A DNA stretch of 30,712 nucleotides from JBLHGU01 sp047615875 (GTDB lineage Bacteria; Pseudomonadota; Gammaproteobacteria; Arenicellales; CAJQKF01), in assembly GCA_047615875.1 (NCBI GenBank), contig JBLHGU010000040.1, positions 1-30,712 on the forward strand, in the 5' to 3' direction. The notes below the pieces were generated by a model, which searched no databases, was not told where the DNA came from, and saw only the letters and a list, made by a program, of their open reading frames with translations. Below, one piece after another: positions 15,975-24,173 of the stretch (positions within the stretch are counted from its first letter, which is position 1; each line of letters starts with the position of its first letter). The position numbers and the translations under genes were made by a program.

Positions 15975-17099
15975 TTGCCTTCTCAATATCTACTTATCGT
16001 CCACAATACGTTGAAATACAATAACTACTTGTCAGATCCCCATACAACATCGCTTAGAACAGGGGTCTTGCTGGTTAATCTTGGGACTCCTACGTCACCG
16101 TCGACCGCTGCTGTCCGATGCTTTTTAAAAGAATTTCTGTGGGACCCTCGAGTGGTTGAGTTACCACGACCGCTTTGGTGGTTAGTATTAAATCTACTAA
16201 TTCTCAACACCCGGCCAAAGCGATCTGCCGCAGCTTACAAAAAAATCTGGACAGCACAGGGCTCGCCTTTGATGCTGCATTCCCTTGCACAGCAAAAAGG
16301 TTTGGAGTCTATTCTGAATAGTGACTGGAACGGTCAGGTGAAACTAAGTTTGGCAATGCGCTATGGACAGCCGTCTATCGCCTCTGGGTTGCGCTCGCTG
16401 GCGGCTGAGGGAGTTGATAGAGTTTTGATCTTGCCTGCTTACCCACAGTATTCGGCCACTACTACCGCCTCAATTTTTGACGAAGTGGCTCATGAACTTT
16501 CCAGCTGGAGAAATCAACCAGAACTTCGATTTATCAAGACCTATCACGATAATACTGCGTACATTGCCGCACTAGCTAATTCGATTCGCAGATACTGGCA
16601 AAGTAATGATGAACCCGATATGTTGGTCATGTCATTTCATGGCATACCCCAGGCTTACTTTGAAGCGGGCGATCCTTATTATTGTTATTGCCAAAAAACT
16701 GCCCGACTGTTGGCAGAATCTTTGCAGCTTGACCCATGTCGTTATCGAGTTACCTTTCAGAGTCGTTTGGGCCCCAAAAAATGGCTCGAACCCTATACCG
16801 ACAAAACTTTGTCCGAATTAGCTAACCAGGGAGTTGCTAATGTCCACGTGATTTGCCCCGGTTTCAGTGTCGATTGCCTGGAAACTCTGGAAGAGGTTGC
16901 GATGGAAAATCGTGACGTATTTTTGAGCAGTGGTGGATCAAGTTACGGTTATATTCCCTGTTTAAATGATTCCACTGAACACTTGCAGGTTTTAAATCAG
17001 TTGATAAAGCAGCAATTAACTCATTGGGTTGAAGAGCCCGCAGACGACTCTACCCTGGAGATGCGCAGATCCAGGGCAGCGAGCCTTGGTAAGTCATAA
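15975..17099 (+). CDS. hemH: Ferrochelatase
   Basis: Inserts Fe2+ into protoporphyrin IX, the last step of haem synthesis. The family motifs are present: GVLLVNLGTP, FLKEFLWDPRVVELPRPLWW, LPAYPQYSATTTAS, the metal-site His222 in MSFHGIP, the YCYCQKTARLL stretch, TFQSRLGPKKWLEPYTD and E303 in GFSVDCLETLEE. No in-frame ATG precedes the conserved core. TTG at 15975 gives 374 residues; TTG at 16011 or 16029 would give an N-terminus of more usual length, and none has a ribosome binding site. The gene is three bases from a second chelatase-fold gene, so they are probably co-transcribed. Confidence 0.93.
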   Translation: MPSQYLLIVHNTLKYNNYLSDPHTTSLRTGVLLVNLGTPTSPSTAAVRCFLKEFLWDPRVVELPRPLWWLVLNLLILNTRPKRSAAAYKKIWTAQGSPLMLHSLAQQKGLESILNSDWNGQVKLSLAMRYGQPSIASGLRSLAAEGVDRVLILPAYPQYSATTTASIFDEVAHELSSWRNQPELRFIKTYHDNTAYIAALANSIRRYWQSNDEPDMLVMSFHGIPQAYFEAGDPYYCYCQKTARLLAESLQLDPCRYRVTFQSRLGPKKWLEPYTDKTLSELANQGVANVHVICPGFSVDCLETLEEVAMENRDVFLSSGGSSYGYIPCLNDSTEHLQVLNQLIKQQLTHWVEEPADDSTLEMRRSRAASLGKS

Positions 17100-17102
17100 G
17101 TC

Positions 17103-17471
17103 ATGAAAGCATTATTGGTGGTTGCCCACGGTAGCCGACGCGAAGCTTCCAATAGGGAAGTAATGCAGTTAACTGGCAGACTGGAGGCAATTGCCAAAGA
17201 CTACGATCAGGTGAAGTTTGCCTTTCTGGAGCTGGCGGAACCTTCTATTCCTGAAGGGCTGCGAGGGCTAGTAAAGTCCGGTATTGATGAGATAATTGTA
17301 CTACCCTATTTTCTTTCTGCGGGTCGTCATGTGGTAGAGGATATTCCCGGAGAAATTCAGATTGTTCAGCAGGAGTATCCAGAAATCAGGATTCGCATAG
17401 CTGCCTATTTGGGTGAAAATGAGGCGGTTCCTGGAATACTATTAAGCCATGCCCGCAAAACCGATCAATAA
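17103..17471 (+). CDS. CbiX/SirB-type small chelatase
   Basis: A 122-residue protein of the class II chelatase fold in its short form (CbiX-small/SirB-like), which acts as a homodimer or half-size enzyme inserting Co2+ or Fe2+ into sirohydrochlorin. The metal-binding histidines are H9 in VVAHGSRRE and H76 in SAGRHVVEDIP, and the ELAEPSIPEGL stretch is typical. It starts three bases after hemH ends, so the two are very probably one transcript. Metal and tetrapyrrole specificity cannot be read from sequence. No other cobalamin or siroheme gene is in the window. Confidence 0.85.
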   Translation: MKALLVVAHGSRREASNREVMQLTGRLEAIAKDYDQVKFAFLELAEPSIPEGLRGLVKSGIDEIIVLPYFLSAGRHVVEDIPGEIQIVQQEYPEIRIRIAAYLGENEAVPGILLSHARKTDQ

Positions 17472-17538
17472 AATTGGTGTTCTGTGATATTGCAGACAAA
17501 TCGGACTTAAATAATCAGTACAAACAGAGAAAATTATT

Positions 17539-18270
17539 ATGGCAAATGTCATCAATCAAGTTGTTGAATACCAGTGCAACGGTGTGGATCATCAGGGCTA
17601 TGCCGCGTTGATCGAAAATGGCGACAACCCCCGCCCTTTAGTAATCGTTATTCATGAGTGGTGGGGCGTTAATAATTACATTAAGTCTCGGGTTAACAGT
17701 ATCGCAAAGTTGGGTTATAACGCTTTGGCAATCGATATGTACGGTGGTGGTTTGGTGGCAGAAAATCCAACCCAGGCAAACGAGTTAATGAGCTCGGTCC
17801 TACAGGATATGCCTATTGGCACCGCTCGTTTGCAAGCTGGGTTTGATGCTGGTAAGGCGCTATCTGGTGTGGATGCCGGGCGATGTGCCGCCATGGGTTA
17901 TTGCTTTGGCGGTGCCATGGCCTTGCATATGGCTAGAATTGGTATGCCTTTGAAGATAGCTGCCAGCTTTCATGGTTCGTTAGGTTCGTTTCACAAACCA
18001 GCTCCTGGCGAAGTACAGGCTTCCATTCTGGTTTGTCATGGTGAAAGTGATGAAATGGTTTCTATGCAGGATGTTGCTAATTTTCGACAGGAAATGGATG
18101 AGGCTGAGGCAGACTATCAGGTTGTGGTATATCCCGGTGCGCAACACGGGTTTACCAGCCAGGAGGCTGATGGAAACGGGGCAAAATATGGTATACCTGT
18201 CGGCTACCAAAAGATGGCTGATGAATTATCGTGGCAAGCGATGACTGAACTGTTTGAACAAAAGCTCTAA
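17539..18270 (+). CDS. Dienelactone hydrolase family protein
   Basis: A 243-residue alpha/beta hydrolase. The dienelactone hydrolase triad is visible: C122 in MGYCFGGAMAL, D171 in HGESDEMVS and H203 in GAQHGFTS, with the partner E40 in VIHEWWG. Cytoplasmic. Such proteins hydrolyse lactones or esters, but outside chloroaromatic operons the substrate is usually unknown. No aromatic-degradation genes are nearby. It follows the chelatase gene by 67 bases and precedes the 2OG oxygenase by 3 bases. Confidence 0.9.
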   Translation: MANVINQVVEYQCNGVDHQGYAALIENGDNPRPLVIVIHEWWGVNNYIKSRVNSIAKLGYNALAIDMYGGGLVAENPTQANELMSSVLQDMPIGTARLQAGFDAGKALSGVDAGRCAAMGYCFGGAMALHMARIGMPLKIAASFHGSLGSFHKPAPGEVQASILVCHGESDEMVSMQDVANFRQEMDEAEADYQVVVYPGAQHGFTSQEADGNGAKYGIPVGYQKMADELSWQAMTELFEQKL

Positions 18271-18273
18271 TTA

Positions 18274-19053
18274 ATGGGTGAATTTACGCGGCAGTTGGAA
18301 GCGCGGCACTGTGTGCCGGTGGCGTTTTCTGTGTCAGAACAGGAGATTAAACTGGCAGCCGATCGGTTTCTGAAATTTTTGTCGCTACCTGATTCTATTA
18401 AGCGTCAGTTACATTTTCCAGCCCGTGTTGAACGGGCCAGTGCAGATGGTTACACCGATAAATCAGATCTCAACACAAAGGACCCCAAACAGTTCTTTCA
18501 CTGGAATCCAAATTTATTAGTTCAACCACACTGCCGAGAGCTGGTGGAGGGGCATAATGAGATTTCTAATTTTTTCGACTCTGCTGCCTATTTGTACGGG
18601 AAGATAGCAGAGGCGCTCTATAATGTTTTTAACAATCATCTACCAGATTATCTGCACCATTTGTACGATGGTAAAGTTTTGCGGGACGGTACATTGAGGT
18701 TTTTAAGTTATTCGCCTAGATCGTCACATAGCTTCTGTGCAAAGGCTCATTTTGATAAAGGGTTTAGTACCCTGGCTATAGGAGATAGTGCGCCGGGTTT
18801 GCGCATTGGTTGCTGTGATAATCATCTGCTGACAGAAATATTTCACCAACCGGGCCAAGCATTATTTATGCCGGGCTGGATGCTCTATCAGGCATCTGAC
18901 GGTGCGATAAAACCAGCCTGGCATGATGTAGTGCATTCGCCAGGTGTTCAGGACGTGAGTCCAGATTGTGCACGGTGGTCAATCGTATTCTTTACCAATT
19001 GCCCGAGCTTAAACTTCTCCTCATGGGACGAATTACATAGACCATTGCACTAA
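18274..19053 (+). CDS. Short 2-oxoglutarate/Fe(II) oxygenase, isopenicillin N synthase-like
   Basis: A 259-residue protein with the jelly-roll C-terminal half of the 2OG-Fe(II) family. Likely iron ligands are H159-x-D161 in AHFDKGFSTLAIG and H217 in PAWHDVVHSP, with R234-x-S236 (ARWSIVFF) as the cosubstrate-binding pair. GLRIG and GQALFMPGWML match the usual core. The N-terminal half keeps LPDSIKRQLHFP but is shorter than typical IPNS-like proteins of about 320 residues. It lies three bases after the dienelactone hydrolase, so the pair is probably co-translated. Substrate unknown. Confidence 0.78.
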   Translation: MGEFTRQLEARHCVPVAFSVSEQEIKLAADRFLKFLSLPDSIKRQLHFPARVERASADGYTDKSDLNTKDPKQFFHWNPNLLVQPHCRELVEGHNEISNFFDSAAYLYGKIAEALYNVFNNHLPDYLHHLYDGKVLRDGTLRFLSYSPRSSHSFCAKAHFDKGFSTLAIGDSAPGLRIGCCDNHLLTEIFHQPGQALFMPGWMLYQASDGAIKPAWHDVVHSPGVQDVSPDCARWSIVFFTNCPSLNFSSWDELHRPLH

Positions 19054-19073
19054 GTTATGTCGTTCGCCAAAAC

Positions 19074-19805
19074 TTATTTACTGGCATTTATTAGTCGGCC
19101 TGAAACCAGCTTCGGAGCAACATTGTAATGGTCCAGTTTGCCAGAAAGAATCACGTCATCATGCATATCCAAATCTGCTAGAACGCGTCCAACTCGAGAC
19201 TGCGCTAAAATAAATTCCGTATTATCAGTCTGTGCCAGGTGTAACGCAGCAGTTGCTGAATCAGTAAGGTTGAATCTGTTTGGTGCCAGCTTGTTTAGAC
19301 GCCCAACCAGCAAGCCCGCCCCCAGAAAGTCCTCAATATTGAATCGATGTCTGGACGCTGAACATACCAGCAGAATGGTGCCACTGTTATGTTGTGTTAG
19401 TAAATGCTCGGCTACTGCACCTATATTAACAATAGCGCAGGTTAAAATGCTGCTAGCGTTTAACGCATTATGTAGCGCGACCGTACCGTTGGTTGATACC
19501 AGGATGAGTCGCTTGCCGTCGAGTGGGTTGGTTGCGAGCTGAGTCGGCAAAAAAGATTCAAAGCCTTGTGGAACCAGAGCATCCTTTTCCCCAGCCAGAA
19601 TACTGTTTTGATCGTTAAATTGAAGAGCGAGCTGTCTCGCTTGCTCCACTTCGGGCACTGTGTAAACTTCGCTGGCTCCGGCATTCAAGGCCATGGCAAT
19701 CGTTGTCGTCGCCAACAACACGTCGAATACCACTGCTGTTTTACCGGGTAAACGTTCAGAATCCAGATATTTCTGATTCATGATGATATGAAGAGTTTGG
19801 GGCAT
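19074..19805 (-). CDS. 2-phosphosulfolactate phosphatase (ComB)-like protein
   Basis: A 243-residue protein with the ComB family layout: VVFDVLLATTTIA near 25-36, LAGEKDALVPQGFE, ILVSTNGTVALHNAL, LLVCSASRHRFNIEDFLGAG. ComB converts 2-phosphosulfolactate to sulfolactate. The family normally has Arg where this protein has L31 (DVLRATTT), and the GNSPxEY stretch expected after GFE is not recognisable, so activity on that substrate is doubtful. It lies 12 bases downstream of pyk on the same strand, so they are probably co-transcribed. It may be a ComB-fold phosphatase with a different substrate. Confidence 0.75.
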   Translation of the reverse strand: MPQTLHIIMNQKYLDSERLPGKTAVVFDVLLATTTIAMALNAGASEVYTVPEVEQARQLALQFNDQNSILAGEKDALVPQGFESFLPTQLATNPLDGKRLILVSTNGTVALHNALNASSILTCAIVNIGAVAEHLLTQHNSGTILLVCSASRHRFNIEDFLGAGLLVGRLNKLAPNRFNLTDSATAALHLAQTDNTEFILAQSRVGRVLADLDMHDDVILSGKLDHYNVAPKLVSGRLINASK

Positions 19806-19817
19806 AGTTGTTATAAC

Positions 19818-21278
19818 TCAGCTCGCTGATACTGGTTTATTGGCCTGAAGGTGTTCGTGAGTAATTCTGACTATCCGCAACAGATTGGTTTTGCCCTGAA
19901 CTCTAAATGGCATGCCAGCTGTTATGACCAGGTGATCATCAAGTTCTGCATAGCCTTCTTGTACGGCAATCTGGCAGGCCGTTGAAACGACTTCATCTAC
20001 ATCATCCGCAGCAACTGCAATTTCAGCATGCACACCCCACACCAATTGTAGTTTGCGTGCGGTTGCGACTAAAGGCGTCAGGCTCAGAATGGGTACGCCG
20101 GGTCGTTCTCGGGCTGCACGCATACTGGTAGAGCCGGAATCTGTATAGGTCACGGCAACTTTTACATCCATAATTTCCGCAACACGACTCATTGCCGCAC
20201 AAATCGCATCACCACTTTGTGCCTTGGGCTCTGGCTTGAAGGTATCAACGGATTCTCTATAAAAAGAATCTGTTTCAGTCTTGCAGGCTATGCGGTGCAT
20301 CATCGATACCGCTTCAACCGGGTAGGCCCCAACGGCCGTTTCACCTGATAACATGATGGCATCAACACCATCATAGATAGCAGTCGCCACGTCGGTGGTT
20401 TCGGCTCTGGTGGGGGTAGGGGACTGGATCATTGATTCAAGCATTTGGGTTGCCACCACCACTGGCTTGCCGGCACGTCTGCAACCACGAATAATCTGTT
20501 TCTGAATGCCAGGCACCTCTTCAGGAGGCATTTCCACACCTAGATCACCTCGTGCCACCATTACTGAGTCGGAGCGATCGATAATAGCGTCGAGATGTTG
20601 AATAGCCGAGGGTTTCTCAAGTTTAGTCATTAAACCAGCTTGATTGCCGATTAGCTCACGTAGCTCATCTACGTCTTCTGGTCTTTGTACAAAAGACATG
20701 GCAACCCAATCCACGCCCAGAGAAAGCCCAAAAGCCAGATCCTCCCGATCCTTTTCTGTAATGGCGGAAATTGGCAAAGTAACACCGGGTACATTGACCC
20801 CCTTACGGTCTGAAAGCTCGCCACCAACAACTACCCGTGTGCGTGCCATGTTGCTATCGCACTCTAGAATTTCGAGTCGTATGCGTCCATCATTTAGCAA
20901 CAGAGTGGCTCCAGCATGCAGTGATTGAAGAATCTCCGGGTGAGGAAGTTGCACTCGCGACTGGTTTCCCGGTGTTGGATCCAGGTCAAGTTGAAATTCA
21001 TCTCCTTCGCGAAGTAGCACAGGTCCATCCGCGAAGGTGGCTACTCGAAGTTTGGGGCCCTGTAAGTCCAGTAAAATCCCGATGGGATGTTGAAGCTCTT
21101 TTTCCAGATCCCGAATGCGCTGTAGTTGATCGCGGTGGTCGCTATGTTCGCCGTGACTAAAGTTGAGTCTGAATACGTCTGCACCGGCGTTAACCAATGC
21201 TCGAATAGTTTCAGTGTCGTTACTGGCTGGACCGAGAGTGGCCACAATCTTTGCATTTCTGTTTGGGCGTGGAGTCAT
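19818..21278 (-). CDS. pyk: Pyruvate kinase
   Basis: A 486-residue glycolytic enzyme making pyruvate and ATP from PEP and ADP. Visible motifs: AKIVATLGPAS, FRLNFSHG at 37-43, ILLDLQGPKLR, the B-domain lid, LMTKLEKPSAI with catalytic K219 and E221, D245 in ARGDLGVE, and ATQMLESMI. In the LDLQGPKLR segment, L72 and K76 occupy the places that decide monovalent-cation need (Thr/Glu in the muscle enzyme), so it is predicted to be K+-independent. The C-terminal effector domain extends from about 360. It shares a transcript with the ComB-like gene and is divergent from pirin. Confidence 0.96.
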   Translation of the reverse strand: MTPRPNRNAKIVATLGPASNDTETIRALVNAGADVFRLNFSHGEHSDHRDQLQRIRDLEKELQHPIGILLDLQGPKLRVATFADGPVLLREGDEFQLDLDPTPGNQSRVQLPHPEILQSLHAGATLLLNDGRIRLEILECDSNMARTRVVVGGELSDRKGVNVPGVTLPISAITEKDREDLAFGLSLGVDWVAMSFVQRPEDVDELRELIGNQAGLMTKLEKPSAIQHLDAIIDRSDSVMVARGDLGVEMPPEEVPGIQKQIIRGCRRAGKPVVVATQMLESMIQSPTPTRAETTDVATAIYDGVDAIMLSGETAVGAYPVEAVSMMHRIACKTETDSFYRESVDTFKPEPKAQSGDAICAAMSRVAEIMDVKVAVTYTDSGSTSMRAARERPGVPILSLTPLVATARKLQLVWGVHAEIAVAADDVDEVVSTACQIAVQEGYAELDDHLVITAGMPFRVQGKTNLLRIVRITHEHLQANKPVSAS

Positions 21279-21429
21279 TTAAGCAATATAGGTAGGGTAT
21301 TTGAGAGGAGTGATGCACCCATTATATTACGACTTGATAAAACAACCAGTTATTCCGCACAAAACAATGTAGCGATGTGTAATAAACTGACACCAAACCA
21401 ATCGTAAACAAATTTCAGGAACAGACAAC

Positions 21430-22449
21430 ATGAGTGCACTCATAGATTCCACACAACTGGGTTTCCCATGGCAAACGGCTGATCCATTTTTATTCTGTGC
21501 CTATCATCATGATTACTTCCCCAATGGCAATGGTCAGTCGGGTCCTGCCACATCTTTGGCCGGTAGACAAATTGGCCAGGACTTCACTATCAAGGATGGT
21601 TGGCGCATGTATCACGGCGAGACAGTCCCCGGCTTTCCTTGTCACCCACATCGGGGTTTTGAAACGATTACAGTCGTAACCAAGGGCTTGGTAGATCATG
21701 CTGATTCCCTGGGTGCGGCGGGTCGGTACGGCTATGGCGATGTGCAATGGATGACAGCTGGTAGTGGTGTGCAGCATTCAGAGATGTTCCCATTGATAAA
21801 CGAAGACCGCAAAAACGAGCTGGAGTTATTTCAAATTTGGCTTAACTTACCTGCCCGCAGCAAAATGGTTGAACCAGATTTCAAGATGTTCTGGTCGGAA
21901 AACGTACCGCTATATGAGACGCAAGATGCGAATGGCAATTCGGTGAATGTTAAAGTTATTGCTGGGGAACTTGAAGGTCTTCAACCTCCGTTACCTCCAG
22001 CGGATTCATGGGCTGCTGATAAGGGTAATGACGTGGCTGTCTGGATCATAAACCTGGCTGCTGGTGCTACCTGGCAATTGCCCCCAGCTGGCAGTAACTT
22101 GTCGCGCAGTTTGTATTTTTATGCAGGGCAGTGTCTTCAGGTAGAAGGGCAACAATTCAAACCCGAGGCGTTACTAAGATTGCAATCTGATCAGACTGCC
22201 ACGCTGATCAATTCATCAGATCAATCAGCGTCAATGCTCTTGCTCCAGGGCCGACCAATTGAAGAACCGGTAGCTCAGCATGGTCCATTTGTGATGAATA
22301 CTGAATCTGAGATTAGACAGACTTTCCAGGACTATCAAGCAACCCAATTTGGCGGCTGGCAATGGCCACGTGCTGATCAGATTCATAGTGGGCGAGATCG
22401 CTTTGCAAAATATCCCGATGGCAAGGAAGAGAATCATGGCATTCCCTAA
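21430..22449 (+). CDS. Pirin family protein
   Basis: A 339-residue bicupin. The N-terminal cupin has the pirin metal set: H72 and H74 in PCHPHRGFETIT, H116 and E118 in SGVQHSEMF. The linking stretch GDVQWMTAGSG is nearly invariant in the family. The C-terminal cupin (about 180-290) is degenerate. Bacterial pirins have been reported as quercetinase-like or as regulators of pyruvate metabolism. Here it is divergent from pyruvate kinase, a suggestive but unproven link. The family call is firm. Confidence 0.92.
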   Translation: MSALIDSTQLGFPWQTADPFLFCAYHHDYFPNGNGQSGPATSLAGRQIGQDFTIKDGWRMYHGETVPGFPCHPHRGFETITVVTKGLVDHADSLGAAGRYGYGDVQWMTAGSGVQHSEMFPLINEDRKNELELFQIWLNLPARSKMVEPDFKMFWSENVPLYETQDANGNSVNVKVIAGELEGLQPPLPPADSWAADKGNDVAVWIINLAAGATWQLPPAGSNLSRSLYFYAGQCLQVEGQQFKPEALLRLQSDQTATLINSSDQSASMLLLQGRPIEEPVAQHGPFVMNTESEIRQTFQDYQATQFGGWQWPRADQIHSGRDRFAKYPDGKEENHGIP

Positions 22450-22539
22450 AAGGAAATTGCCGCAATTTTCAGCGAAATAATATCAATTTACTATTGATGC
22501 AGCAAAAGCAGGTGTTGCTTAAGTGGGGCAGGGAATTGA

Positions 22540-23010
22540 TTAGACCGAAAAATCCTTGTGCTCCGCAGCCTGATCTAATTTATCCAGAACTGTGAGCAAC
22601 ATATCCTGTTCACCAGCGGTTAGCTTCGATAGAAGATAGGTTTGTTGTGCTTGCATGATAGGAAGAATGCGATGATAAAGCCGATTTCCTTTGGCGCTTG
22701 CAGAGAGTTGTTGTTGTCTGGCGTCGGTTTTGCTCACAGTGGATTTAACCAATCCATCCTTAATCAGTGATTTGACCTTACGACTAAATTGTCCCTTGTC
22801 GATAGCCCCTAGTTGGCTGCACTGGCTCGCGCTGGTGGGGCCGCTGCTGGCCAGTAGAGCCAGTATTCTCCATTGCACCAGACTTAACTCACAGTTTCCC
22901 TTGAGTACATGACTAGCCTGTGCGTTTAGCTTGGCCTGTGCCCGCGAAAACTTAAAGGTGAGGAACTGGCGTAAATCCCGTGAAGAAAGCTGGTTTTTAT
23001 GTTGGTCCAT
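22540..23010 (-). CDS. MarR family transcriptional regulator
   Basis: A winged-helix regulator of 156 residues if started at ATG 23010. An upstream in-frame TTG at 23055 would add 15 residues but would put the start only five bases from the palindrome at 23061, leaving no room for a promoter and leader. The HTH lies at about residues 45-95, with SLVQWRILALLASSGPTSASQCSQLGAIDKG in two parts: the lead helix and the recognition helix GQFSRKVKSLIKDGLV. The wing contains KTDARQQQLSASAKG. It is divergent from the transporter-sulfatase genes, which it probably represses until a ligand binds. Neither start has a clear ribosome binding site. Confidence 0.88.
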   Translation of the reverse strand: MDQHKNQLSSRDLRQFLTFKFSRAQAKLNAQASHVLKGNCELSLVQWRILALLASSGPTSASQCSQLGAIDKGQFSRKVKSLIKDGLVKSTVSKTDARQQQLSASAKGNRLYHRILPIMQAQQTYLLSKLTAGEQDMLLTVLDKLDQAAEHKDFSV

Positions 23011-23060
23011 TTTGGCTTTTGCCCATTGAAAGGTGTAACGGGATTTTGAAGCCAAAGTAA

Positions 23061-23072
23061 TTGACAGGTCAA
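23061..23072. promoter_or_regulatory. Probable MarR operator overlapping a consensus -35
   Basis: TTGACAGGTCAA has perfect 5-base inverted arms (TTGAC/GTCAA) around two bases, with flanking AAAG and CTTT loosely extending the symmetry. Its first six bases are the consensus -35 TTGACA reading toward the transporter, and the opposite arm reads TTGACC toward marR. It sits between the divergent genes, so binding could close both promoters. No good -10 was found at 16-18 bases, so only the operator is proposed. Confidence 0.45.
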
Positions 23073-23113
23073 CTTTATTACGTCAAGCTCATATCACATT
23101 TACCTGATATTGT

Positions 23114-23119
23114 GGAGGA
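23114..23119 (+). promoter_or_regulatory. Ribosome binding site that fixes the start of the binding-protein gene
   Basis: GGAGGA lies four to five bases before ATG 23124. It supports this start over the in-frame TTG at 23061, which would place 21 non-signal residues before a clear Sec signal peptide and would overlap the proposed operator. Confidence 0.75.
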
Positions 23120-23123
23120 CAGC

Positions 23124-24080
23124 ATGTTTAAAAAGCTAATTATTGGCAGTGCCTTAGGGTTAGGTTTGGCTGCTATTGGTACGGGTGTTGTTCAAGCTGA
23201 ATGGGCCCCAAGTGGCCCGATTAAATTGATGATCGCATTTAAGGCAGGCGGTGGTGTCGACACCCAGGCCCGCATGATCGCAGAGGCCATCGAAGCGAGC
23301 AAAGGTTGGAAAATTATTCCTGAGCAAGTGACTGGCAAGGGCGGCGCTAATTTAGCCAAGGCTTTAAAAGATCAGCCCGGTGACGGTACGGCTATCGGTA
23401 TGGCGGTAACGGAAAGCTTTGCCTATAACATGAAGGCAGCCAAGAACGCTGGCTATACTGCGGAAGACTTTACTTTTCTTACCACCACTGCTGGCTTTCA
23501 GATGGGCATAGTGGCTAAAACTGAGAAAGGCTGGGGTACTTTTTCTGATGTTGTGGCGGCAGCCAAAGGCGGGCAGAGCATTCGCTTTGGCGCAATGAGC
23601 CCCAAGCTGGCTGACCTGGCCTATCTGCTTGGCAAACAACACGGTGTCGAGTTTAATACCGTGATGGTTAAAGGTGGTAAAGGCGTAATGAACGGTTTGA
23701 ACGCAGGCGATTTGGACGTTGGTTGGGGCGCAGGTATTCAAGGCAAAGCGGTTAAAGCTGGCGACATGGTTAATCTTGCCTCTGGTCTTTCCACAAAATT
23801 GAAACTTTCACCCGATGCGCCCACCCTGGCGGAATTGGGCGTGGATTTTAATGCCGATGGTTATTTCGTATTCGCAGCACCGGCAGGATTATCCGATGAA
23901 GCGAGGAGTGCACTTTCTTCTGCCATAGTTGACGCAATTAGCGATTCTTCTTCGAAAGCGAATGGTTTTATCAACAAGGCATTTGGTGGCGTGGTTGCCA
24001 TTCAAGGTGAAGAGTTAACCAATATTATTATGCAGGATGGCAAGAACGCCGAAGCATTGTTAGCTGTGTCTGCGGAATGA
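23124..24080 (+). CDS. Tripartite tricarboxylate transporter substrate-binding protein (TctC/Bug family)
   Basis: A 318-residue periplasmic binding protein counted from ATG 23124. The signal peptide has a FKK start, a long Gly/Ala/Leu core and a cleavage near VVQA-EW. The mature part begins with the family's IKLMIAFKAGGGVDTQARMIA, followed by GKGGANLAKALKDQPGDG, where TTT binding proteins grip the carboxylate, and later ELGVDFNADGYFVFAAPAGL. The lipid-free form fits diffusion in the periplasm. It is the first gene of the transporter operon and probably made in excess, since a hairpin lies before the membrane subunits. Substrate unknown; the two sulfatases downstream suggest a sulfated organic anion. 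Confidence 0.9.
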   Translation: MFKKLIIGSALGLGLAAIGTGVVQAEWAPSGPIKLMIAFKAGGGVDTQARMIAEAIEASKGWKIIPEQVTGKGGANLAKALKDQPGDGTAIGMAVTESFAYNMKAAKNAGYTAEDFTFLTTTAGFQMGIVAKTEKGWGTFSDVVAAAKGGQSIRFGAMSPKLADLAYLLGKQHGVEFNTVMVKGGKGVMNGLNAGDLDVGWGAGIQGKAVKAGDMVNLASGLSTKLKLSPDAPTLAELGVDFNADGYFVFAAPAGLSDEARSALSSAIVDAISDSSSKANGFINKAFGGVVAIQGEELTNIIMQDGKNAEALLAVSAE

Positions 24081-24130
24081 TTCTAAGGAGGCCCTGTATT
24101 AATCAGAGTTTTCCTAAGATTATTAAAGCG

Positions 24131-24163
24131 CGGGTGATCATTTAGATCGCCCGTTTCTTATTT
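24131..24163 (+). terminator. Intercistronic hairpin between binding-protein and membrane-subunit genes
   Basis: CGGGTGATC (24131-24139) pairs with GATCGCCCG (24145-24153) through nine base pairs, one G-U, around the loop ATTTA. A T-rich tail follows. It could partly terminate transcription or protect the upstream mRNA, giving more binding protein than membrane subunits. Confidence 0.65.
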
Positions 24164-24173
24164 CTAATCCCGC

